Of a stretch of 64,000 nucleotides of DNA, positions 11,743-21,056 are shown piece after piece (the stretch's first letter is position 1; the number at the start of each line of letters is the position of its first letter). A program made the translations under genes and the position numbers. A model generated the notes under the pieces. It was not told the DNA's origin. It ran no database searches and was given only the letters and a program-made list of their open reading frames with translations. Origin of the DNA: Coriolopsis trogii (taxonomy: Eukaryota; Basidiomycota; Agaricomycetes; Polyporales; Polyporaceae); assembly GCA_020543525.1 (NCBI GenBank), contig JAHYIO010000033.1, forward strand, positions 1,116,001-1,180,000, written 5' to 3'.

Positions 11743-11804
11743 ATTCTCGTGCTCGTCTGGATCCAAATCCGTATCCGAGCCATGTGCATGAGCAGGAGCA
11801 GTGG

Positions 11805-13010
11805 TTATGATGCTGGATGAGTCTGATTGTACGTACCGACGAGCCTGCAAGTTACGATGTTGCTCCGACAAAGCCTCGGGAGGGCCGCGTTCAGCGCGCT
11901 CTCCAGGTGAGAGCTGTGCCCGCTCTCCGTCTTGACCTCGAGGACTAGCGATCGGATACCAAGTTCGAGGAGTCGAGTCTCCAGAGATGGATGTATGGCC
12001 AATGTCTTGATGCTGTTGACCTTGAGCGACAACGTGACGCGAGATAGGGTGGCGGTACGCAAGCATGAGAGTGCGTCATCCACGCGTTGCAGTTCTATCT
12101 TGATCTTCGGTGGCAGGCCTCCGCGGTCCTTGACTTTGAGGGTCAGGGAGCGGAGATGCAGTAGACGGGCGAGCACTTGATGTGTGTCCTCTGTCACTAT
12201 GCATAAGCACCATCTTTGGCGCGGGCGTGACGGAGAACGTTGAAAGCGTACGAACTGGTGTAGAGATCCAGTGTGAGCGTGGTGAGCGTGGCTCGTGTCG
12301 AGTTCAGCAACGCGGCGACGATGCAAGCGTGACAGCCGGTTATCTGCGCGAGCATATCCTTATAAGCGAGTGCGTTACACGCCCCAGGGCTCCGTGGAGT
12401 CGTCTCTGACCTGCAACGTGTGGAGACGTGACGAGCTGCGGGAGCGCCATGTCTCACGTAAAGCCGGGAAGGGCGACGCTGCATGTGGTTGGTATGGGAG
12501 GCTCATGCCAATACATACCAGCCGTTGGAGCGATGGAAAGGACCCGATAAAGCACAGGAGGTTCGCGATGGATTTAATGCTCAGGGGACCAAGATGCATC
12601 TCCTCGACCCAAGAGCATGTGCTGAGGTACGGCAGGGTCGAGGGATGGAAGGAGATGTACGACGGTGTGCTGAAACAGCGGTTGGCGACCTTCCAACATC
12701 GCAGGTTCGGGAGACGCTTGAACAAGGTCCAGGGAACGACCGTGACGAGGCTCACAGGGTCGCGCTCGAGGTAGCAAGCGGTGATTGCGATGGACCGTAC
12801 TGCTCTACCCAAGTCCGGATGTGTACCGAAGAACTCGCAGACTGCTACGAGGTCCTCCTTCGTCTGAATCTGTATCGCATGGAAGAGGAGTCTGCGACTA
12901 TGTGGACGCCAGTCGCGGCAGACGACTGTGCATGTCGAGAGATCTGATGAGCTGAACTGTAAGTCTTCCATGATGAGCTCGTGGACCTCGAGGGGGAGTG
13001 CTGGTGTCAT
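11805..13010 (-). CDS. F-box protein with leucine-rich region
   Basis: Probable substrate receptor of an SCF ubiquitin ligase. Exons 13010-12411, 12358-12256, 12190-11805; 362 aa if it stops at 11805. The N-terminus LPL-EVHELIMEDLQ followed by STCTVVCRDWRPHSRRLLF is a typical agaricomycete F-box. The remainder shows LxxL-type spacing (SLQRLVCIG, ATLTTLTLDL, LHLRSLTLKV, RSLVLEVKT). Introns are 52 and 65 bp with matching phases, although the donor of intron 2 (GTTCGT) is not strong. Basidiomycete genomes carry many such F-box genes, most of unknown target. It lies only 62 bp upstream of the WD40 start and may be joined to it (see WD40 entry). Confidence 0.75.
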
Positions 13011-13434
13011 GGTGGGCCAGCCTGGACCAGGATAGAGGCTTGAGGTTAGTCCCCCAATGGATTGTAAGTTGCATTGCACAATGATCGTGGGCAAATGTAC
13101 GAAGCGCGCATTGAGGATACAGGTCACGTGGGCATAACAGCCACAGCGAACTTTCAAATGCCGAACAATCCATGGGGAGAATTTGAACCTCAAGGGGATA
13201 GAGGACGTGTTATGGTAGTGCGTAGTAGGTGCCAGGTTTATATGTTGGACGTTTGAGCACTTCGCTGTGATTCACGGCCACTCGGAAACATACTCGTGCA
13301 TCCAGAAATCACTCAGGAGGGCCAAAGGGTGTTCCAAAGGATGAAGAGGAGAATTGGTCGGGAAAAGCGAGAGAAATGGACGACTGTGAGGGTGTGTGCG
13401 CGCTAAAATCTATAAATGTGCAACTGTGGCTGGG
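13011..13434. other. Upstream region of F-box gene
   Basis: No gene seen. Presumed promoter of the F-box gene, abutting the hAT-like element. Confidence 0.4.
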
Positions 13435-13442
13435 TGCTACAG
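13435..13442. repeat. 8-bp target-site duplication, left copy
   Basis: TGCTACAG, identical to 14235-14242 on the other side of the element. Confidence 0.88.
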
Positions 13443-13480
13443 AGGACCCCTGACAATAGGTGGTGAACCCAGGTGTAGGA

Positions 13481-13621
13481 TCCGGACAAAAATCGGCCGT
13501 TGGACCCCCCGATGCCTGTCACCAGTCCGGACAAAACAGTCCCAAAATGGGCACCTAGCTGGTGATTTTGCCCGGACATTCTCCCCTGGAATCCATGGGT
13601 TGCCGGAACCTCGTCCGGACA
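13481..13621 (+). repeat. Left subterminal array, 4 x TCCGGACA-like motif
   Basis: Copies start at 13481, 13526, 13571 (C for T at base 1) and 13614, spaced 45, 45 and 43 bp. Confidence 0.85.
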
Positions 13622-14053
13622 TACCGACCGGCGCCAAGCCACATGAGTGATTTCATTGTAGCCAGCGCTAGCACTTATCACAAAGTTTTGGCCCCGTAAT
13701 GTCATTGATTTGGTACGGCACTTTCGATAAAATCACACCAGGTTGCTAGATAATACCATATCTGCGCTTCACCTCTGTGATCACCGGTATTCAGCAAATT
13801 TTCACATATTTTGACAGGTATAAGTGTACCAATCCTCCACTTATCCGAGAGCTTCTCTTATCACTTCTGCTGTAGCATTTCGGTAACATCCACAGAATTT
13901 GGTATCATAACAAGCTATGTCAGTAAGTCAGACTTACTGCGCCAAAACTCTTCGATGCCGCCTCTATCATTTGCACGCAACACAGCATGCCGAAATGTCG
14001 ATATTATGCGTCAAGAACAAGGATTCGGTCGCGCATGATAAGTGAAATGCAAG

Positions 14054-14175
14054 TCCGGACAAATTTACCGCCTTAATAAGCCAGAACGAACGTCCGGACA
14101 AAGGCCCTCGAAGGGGGCCCGACCCAGAACAGATCCGGACATTTTGAGGCCAAAAAGTGGCATTTTTTCCGGACA
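14054..14175 (+). repeat. Right subterminal array, 4 x TCCGGACA motif
   Basis: Copies start at 14054, 14093, 14134 and 14168, spaced 39, 41 and 34 bp, in the same orientation as the left array. Confidence 0.85.
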
Positions 14176-14234
14176 AATCGACCTCATTCCGTGGCCTCGC
14201 CGTTCTGGCTGTGTCGCCTATTGTCAGGGATCCT

Positions 14235-14242
14235 TGCTACAG
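14235..14242. repeat. 8-bp target-site duplication, right copy
   Basis: TGCTACAG, identical to 13435-13442. Confidence 0.88.
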
Positions 14243-14425
14243 ATGCCCCTTGAGCGCTAGATGAGCTTCAGCCACAGGAGGCATTATATTTGTTCTCCTG
14301 CGGCCTCTTCCAGGCCATGAGAAGCCTTCGGAAAGCCATCAAATCATTTAGACGTTCACTCGGGAGCGTGGAGGAAATTAGAAAGCAAAACTCCTCAGAC
14401 TTCGGAGATATCTTGGTTGCGTGTA

Positions 14426-14481
14426 TGCGCGCGCGGGGTGTGCGCGTGCGGGGTGTGCGCGTGCGGGGTGTGCGCGTGCGG
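14426..14481. repeat. 15-bp minisatellite
   Basis: Three-plus copies of a 15-bp unit built on GTGCGCGTGCGGGGT, alternating purine/pyrimidine in part. Confidence 0.85.
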
Positions 14482-14742
14482 AATCAATAGTGGTACAAAC
14501 GGCCCCTTGGCATACAGGTTCAATCGCACAGCGCTGGACAAAGGGTTCATAAGAAGGGCGCACAGGCAGAGGACTGTATATTAGGCTCGAGCCTGACACA
14601 CCCTCGCACCCTAGGACCGCTCAGCAACCGTTGCTCAGATCAGCTGAATGCATCGCCTCGGGCCTGGGCAGATATACGACGAGCACCATAACTTCCCGGT
14701 CATAGGGCATGACTGTTCGCTTACCTTTATGAGCGCTCCCGA

Positions 14743-14770
14743 TAGAGAGTAGAGAGAGAGAGAGAGAGAG

Positions 14771-14806
<36 letters not shown>

Positions 14807-14820
14807 AGAGAGAGAGAGAA
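14743..14820. repeat. (GA)n microsatellite with TAGAGA interruptions
   Basis: Almost pure GA dinucleotide repeat broken at three points by a single T (AGTAGAGA). Confidence 0.95.
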
Positions 14821-16739
14821 TCTTAATGTTTATACTGCATGAGCAAGCGAACATGCGCCAAGACGCAGTTCTTCAATGAGACGTGGGGGGGCGGAGTGTT
14901 AACGTTGTCGTATGGCCCGATAGAGAGAGAAAGCCTATATAGCATGCACTGCTTACGTCGGCTGCACTGCCAGGTCGAACGTTGCCCTCGAGCGGGAGTG
15001 CCCTGCTCTCCATCATGGCATTGCATGCGTCGGAGACCTATACTGGAGAAGACTGGGAACAGATGTGAGGGAGAATACGACCCATCTGGTGATCTCCACT
15101 CACACCATCGGCGCCGTAAAGACAAGTGTGAGCGTGGTATACGCGCGGCGTAGAGCAGACGATCCCACGCGCACCGGTATCCTCGGAAGAAGCTGATGGA
15201 GGATGACAGAATGCAACACACAGAAACATGTATAAGGCCTAACGTGGAGGTATGTGTTGAATCTGATGCATATATGCCTGGAAAGAGGGCCGAGGTGTCC
15301 GAGCACACGTTTCCCATGGCCAGCCGGAGGAAGGTTATGGGAGAAGGAGAAGACATGACGCATGACGCACGCACATTGCAGAAGCTCAGAATGATAGGGT
15401 TCAGGAACGAAGTGGATGCATGAATGATGTGTGCATGCCAGCGGGTCTTGATGACGTCCTGTCCCGGATACAGGACGAGACTGGTCGACCGTCTGGTTGG
15501 AACGTGCGATGTAGTTATAGCCACCAGGAAGGGTGAGAACAACGAGCTGTACGACACAGACGAAGTACCATCAATCATCACCATGTGTATCTATCAGCTC
15601 TGTGCGGCAGATACGTGTGGACTGTGTTGGAACGAGGCTGTCAGCGCACAGACACATGACTGAGAAGAGCAGAGAACAGACCGTGTTGTTGATGCGCGCG
15701 AACATGATGATGTCGCGGTGTGCTGAGGTCACTGTCTCGATGTCAAGATCAAAGCCGAGGGTCGGTGCCTTGGTGTGCCTGGCCCGGGAGATCGACCATA
15801 AGCGAGCATCTGGGCCGCGTCCGGTAAGTTGCGAAAGCGATCAGAGGGGGTTCCGAAGTCCACAGGAGGCTGGCGGAGTCGGCTTTTGGTAAGGCCCAGA
15901 AAGAGTGGGTTGCTGATGTGTACTTGGTTAGTGCGCGAGGCTCGCTAGAATGACATTCGCGAACATGGAGATAGGAATACGATCAGAGTTCATGTGAATG
16001 GGAGAAGGGAAGCCCGACACTGCGGAGGAGGGGATGACAGAGAAGAGACGGGTGAGAATTGTTGCGGCGGTGGCTCAGTTGGTCGGGGTCAAGGATGATT
16101 GTGTGAATGCCGACAGGGAGGGGGCGATGTAGTATAGCTAGCAGACTAGTCTGGACTGGAGGCGCACGATCGAGCCACTGCTGTCGAGTTATATTGGACG
16201 CCTTACAGGACGGGGATGTCAGAGAGGACGGAAGGTTTGGGGTGTGTAAGGAGACGGGAACGTCGGGTTTGATAGAAGGAACGCTGATGGATGAATGGCA
16301 TGCGCAAGGAGAGAACTCTGAACTCGGTCAGACAGCCACCGCACCCAATCAGCCGCCGGTCCGGCCGAGAGCCGGACAGCTGCCCCTATTGTCGTCTGTT
16401 TGTGTGCGACTCGGCCTCTCTCCGCGGACGAGTGCGCACAATGGGGGGCGACTTGGATGAGCAGAGAGGGCGACAATGCGCAGTGAGCAGAGGTGGACAC
16501 AAGCGGTCGCTGTGGGGATGGGGAGATGGCGGGGGAAACAAGGGAGATCTGGATCTGGGGGGGTGGATATGCAGAGACGGCGGCGTGGACCCTGCTAGCA
16601 CTCGACCGCGACCGCCCCCGCCCTCGACCGACGGCCAGGACCCGTCTGAGCACTGCGCCCGTCCGCCCCGCTCATTTCCTGTAATATCCTCCGTTCTTGA
16701 CTAGTCTTAGCATCTGTTCTCCCGACCCGTGCGACCTGG
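14821..16739. other. 1.9-kb region without a supportable gene
   Basis: A 253-aa minus-strand frame (15584-14823) and several shorter frames have no family signature and poor codon structure. A minus-strand segment near 15740-15590 reads like one hydrophobic helix of a fungal membrane protein (FARINNTVCSLLFSVMCL), but no continuous gene model could be made. The last few hundred bases are presumably the promoter of the scaffold gene. Confidence 0.45.
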
Positions 16740-19700
16740 ATGAAGTCGGACTTTTCGCCAGCTCCAGGTTGGCTTCCGAAGAACCAGAGCAGCTCGCCCG
16801 CCAGACATCACTCCTCCTCTCAACTTCATCAGTCCAACTCCCATCATCCTTCTCCCTCTCCTCTCTCCACCCCACGCACCCCGCTCTCCGCCAACAAGGC
16901 CACCTCCTTCGCTGCCTCCGTTCGCTCCGTCTTCCGCCCCCCGCACCGCGCGACGTCCACCGCCTCCCTCCGCTCAGCCTACTCCGCCAACTCCTCCACC
17001 ACCAAACCCCCCTCTTACTCCTCCCACGCCGACTCCGCCAATCTCCATCCGTACGCACACATGGCCCCCGCACCCCTACCTGTCGTGTCAAGCCATGACG
17101 CCTCCGACGAGGAGGACGAGTGCCCCGTCTGCCTCGAACCCCTCAGCTCATCCTTCAGGCTCCCCGGCGAGAAACCCCATATTGTCCCAGAGTGCGGTCA
17201 CGCTCTTCACGAGGTCAGTCTCATTTCTCGCCACGTAATTTTGCCCCTTCAATCTTCCCTCGAACCCGCTACGTATCTGGGGAAGCCCTCACATTTCCCA
17301 ACCCCGCTTTCCTTCCCACGTCCCGCGCGTCTCCGTCCACAGTAGTCTCGCGCGTAGCCTGTGCGGCCGTAGGGCTCCATAAGCCATGCTTCACCTCGCA
17401 ATCTGTCATGCATTCCTAGGCGACACCTGTGCAACCAAGAGGCATACAGAGACGAGCAATATTGGCACTACACTGCTCAACGCCTGGCTCGCGCACACAT
17501 TTTCGGGCCGGTAGAAACATCAGTATAGCGCAGTATTGCAACAGGCCGTCTTTACGAGGCGAACAGATAGTCCCTGCTGTGTCATCTCCGCGCAACCCTC
17601 TGCTTCTTTCCTTCAGCGGGTCTCGGCCCCGATTTGTCTCTCTCCCTAATGTGTTATGGGGAATGCGTCAAGGGCTAACGTTCCTTGGCTTTCAGGCGTG
17701 CTTCACTGCCGTATACGGTCCACCACCAGGCCCCTCACGCGCAGGTGGTGTTGTTCGCAAATCCAACCTCGGTGTATGCGGAGTCTGCCGAAGGCCGATG
17801 AAGGTTGGAGATGGCGATGGGGGCAAATCAAACAGTGCGTGCTCCTGTCCCTGCTCTTGGCCACGAAGTACGACTGATACACTGTAGAATTGGCCGCCTT
17901 GACCGGGATGGGCGATCCCGGCGGAGCATCACTGTTCCCCGGTCGCGACACTCCTTCATCTATGCGTTCGTTCCACGCTCGGGGTGTTGTTGCCCAACAA
18001 AAGCCCTTCGATCCTACCGAAGACGATCCCGTAGATCACAAAGCTGCGGTCTCTCACGACCACTCTCACTACGTCGTCGCACCTGCCATTCATGTGCAAT
18101 CCGAATTCGCTACCATCACGCGGAGTTCAGACCCTAGCCAACCACTGACATGTCTAGTCGTTGTTGAGCTCCCAGGGAAACGGATCAACACCCATGTCCC
18201 GGGCTCAGTCGCACCTACTACTGAGCAGTACCCATCTTCCGCCAAGAACAGCCATGCTTACCGCGACAGCAGCAATCACTCGGTCCACTCGGGTCCACAC
18301 AGTACCGACTATACGATGTCGCCACCATCTCACCCCCAGCAGCTGCCCTCTGACCGACAGTCGCAGTCTGGTTCGCACCATATGTCGCCGTCGACCTCGC
18401 GCGACCCCCTTGTTGCCTCGCCTATAGAGCGCGAGATCATCGAGAACGAGGAAGACTCGCCGTTCAGCGCGATCACCGAGGACCTCAAGAACCGGATCAT
18501 TGATTGGAAAGGTCACCCCCTCTCCGGCCTAGGGCCTCTGCAGATGTACGACCTCCTCTCGGTCAGGCGGGACGCGCTCGTGCGCGAGTTCTTCGTCTAC
18601 CTGTTCAAGGAAGCGATCATCTGCGTCGTCGAGGAGAAGAAACGCAGCTTGGGACGACTGCTCTCTTCCGCTGGCGCTGCATCTGCTTTTGGAGATGGCA
18701 CTGGGTCGGGCTCGCTTGTCGGTGCGAGCTCGCAGCGCGGTGTGCTTCGCTTGAAGGGGCGCATATATATCCGACATATCCGACAGGTCACGGACACTTC
18801 GGTGTCCGGGGAGCTGAGCCTGACGATCGACATGGAGGACGAGCGGTTGGACTCGTTCATCCTGATCTTCAAGGACCGGTCGTCCCTCGAAACATGGAAA
18901 GCCCACATCCAGGCGCTCGTTGCCCACTACCAGCGCCAGAACGGCCAGGCGCCATCAGCGACGGGACCGGCCCCAAGTGAATACGTCCGGTCGCCAGATC
19001 TAGAAGAGTTTGGAGGAAGCGCGAAGGCAGCGCGGATGTTGACGGACGAGTTTGGGGGGAGCCAGAAAGCGATGCGGATGCTGAGCGGGAGCACGACGAA
19101 CACGACGGTCAGTACGGCCGATAGCTTGCTGAACGGGTCGGTACGGTCAACAGCGTCGTCTAACACGTCGTACGGGTCCGGTTCGCTCGGACCGCGTGCG
19201 GGCCCGCTCCAGCAGAAACTGTCCACGCTCGACGAGGATGAAGAGCTCGTGGGGCGGTACGGGGCGTCGCCGACGCCGCTCGTGGCCCCACACATGTCGA
19301 GCGGGCCGTCGAACTCGCTCCAGCCGCTGCCGCATCCGGCGATGGACCTGCTGTTGGTCGTTTCCGTGCCGGGGCCGAACTCGACGCCGAGCACGGCGGC
19401 GCTGAAGATGCGCGTGATCAGGACGTCGCTCGACTTTATCCTCGCGTCGCTCGCGCCAAAGGACCGGCTGAGCTTGGTCACGTTCGAGGTGGGGATCGGG
19501 GGGCGGGTTAGGCGGACGCCGTTTTTGAGCGTGGGGAAGCCGCTGAGTCGGCAGAGGCTGTCGAGGTTCATTGAGGATATCGGGAGGCGGGAGGAGTTTG
19601 AGGACGAGTTCCTTGTGAGGGGCTCGCAGGAGGACAAGACGGATGTCGTCACTGCGGTGAACAACGGTGCGTCTTTCTTGAATAGACGCATGTTGCGTTT

Positions 19701-21056
19701 TGGACTGATGTGTATCTTCCCCGACTCCTCCCCTGGCCGCCGTCATGTAGGTCTCGACGTGCTGCTACAGCGGAAGACGAAGAACCACGTCACGGGCTTC
19801 GTGCTTGTCAGTGATTCGTCTGAGACGACACGGCGGGCGCAGATGGACCTCGTCCTTGCGCGCGCCGAGGCTGCGAACGTGCCCATCCACTCGTTTGGAT
19901 ACGGGCGCTCGCACGACCCGGCGTCGCTCTGGCTGATGTCGAATCACACGAGCGGGACGTACACGTTCGTGAAGGATTGGTACGACCTCCGGGACTGCCT
20001 CGCGGGGTGCATCGGGGGCATGATGTCCATCGGGCTCCTGAACATGAAGCTGCACCTGAAGATCGTCGACGGGAACCGGTTCCGGATCCGGAAAATATCT
20101 GGCGGGCCGCTCGCCATCCTCTCGTCCGACGGGCGCGACGTGGACGTGGAAGTGGGCGAGCTGCGGTACGGCGAGCGGAAGGAGATGCTCGTCGAGCTCG
20201 AGCTGGACAACAGCGACGTGACGCAGAGCCCGATGACGTCGCCGCAGCACGGGCACTCGCCGCGGTCGCTGAACGCGACGGACGTGTTCAACCAGCGGAT
20301 GGGGCTCGACGCGCTCTCGATCGGGGACTTTCCGGACTTTGCGGAGGGGATGATGGACCGGATGATCGACGAGGTGCCGGTGTTCGAGGTCGACGGGTCG
20401 TTCTACGACCCGAACGCGGCGAAGAACGTGTCGCGGCTGGCGCACCCTGTGCTGCTCACGGTCACGCTGCTGCCGAACACAGGGAGCCGGCCGCGGACGC
20501 CGGCGACGAACCAGTCGGAGCCGGTGATCGTGCGGCGGCGGATGGAGCTGCTGGCGTCGGACATGATCACGCGGATGCTCGTGCTGGTGTCGAGGCGGAA
20601 CGTGCCGCAGGCGCAGAAGCTGATGAGCGAGACGCGGCGGATACTGCACACGGTGCTGCAGAACATCACGCAGACGCTGCCGCCGCCGAGTAGGGAGGGC
20701 GGCGGGGGGGCGCGGAACAGGAAGGAGATGTTGACGCTTTCGGCGGTGAGGGCGATCCAGGCGATCATGCAGGACATGCAGATCTTGGCGGAGGCCCTGG
20801 ACGAGCAGGCGGACACGTTTGCGCTGGACCAGCGCAACTTTGGCGCGCAGCAGGTGCGTTTTGTTTTGTTGTCGTGCTGTGTCTCGCGTGTGGACGTGTG
20901 GGACGTGTGCTGACGGTTGGTGGGCTCGTGTAGGCGAAGGTGCTCCGCGACCAAAAGAGCTGGAGCGGGAGAAGCGCGATCGAGCGATTGTTCTGGACGA
21001 TCGACAGCTCTATCGAGCTGGTTTCTCGAAGTACTGACTGGGTCGCCCGCGAGTGA
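16740..21056 (+). CDS. Far1/Ste5-like RING-PH-VWA signalling scaffold
   Basis: Exons 16740-17213, 17696-17834, 17888-19666, 19751-20853, 20934-21056; 1205 aa. Three domains occur in order. A RING finger has Cys128, Cys131, Cys152, His154, Cys160, Cys186 and Cys189 (CPVC...CGH...CF...CGVC). A PH-like domain is at about residues 400-535 (ALVREFFVYLFKEAIICVV ... SFILIFKDRSSLETWKAH). A von Willebrand A-like domain is at about 690-895 (MDLLLVVSVPG, KDRLSLVTFEV, GFVLVSDSSETTRRAQMD, IHSFGYG). RING-PH-VWA is the architecture of yeast Far1 and of the Ste5-like pheromone-MAPK scaffolds proposed for basidiomycetes. A role in mating signalling is inferred from that. The long Ser/Pro-rich linkers and the GC-rich third position are ordinary. 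Intron 1 is 482 bp, unusually long, and sits inside the RING codons. A generic RING/VWA ubiquitin ligase is the alternative reading. Confidence 0.85.

Larger units (their letters stand above)
13443..14234. mobile_element. Non-autonomous hAT-like DNA transposon (MITE), 792 bp
   Basis: Bounded by an 18-bp terminal inverted repeat with one mismatch, AGGAYCCCTGACAATAGG (13443-13460 and complement of 14217-14234). It is flanked by a perfect 8-bp duplication TGCTACAG at 13435-13442 and 14235-14242. Eight-bp target duplications are characteristic of the hAT superfamily. Inside are two arrays of four copies of TCCGGACA (one copy CCCGGACA), at 13481, 13526, 13571, 13614 and at 14054, 14093, 14134, 14168, spaced 34-45 bp, all on the same strand. 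Subterminal repeats of this kind are transposase binding sites in characterised hAT elements. No transposase frame is present, so movement would need a partner elsewhere. Boundaries are directly visible; superfamily assignment is inferred from the duplication length. Confidence 0.88.

Noticed and set aside
14823..15584. 253-aa minus-strand frame
   Set aside because: No family motif, erratic hydrophobicity, runs into the GA microsatellite, and no splice-consistent extension. Possibly a remnant of a membrane-protein gene but not supportable.
19765..20649. 294-aa His/Arg-rich minus-strand frame
   Set aside because: Antisense shadow of the VWA exon of the scaffold gene, with a composition typical of reverse GC-rich codons.
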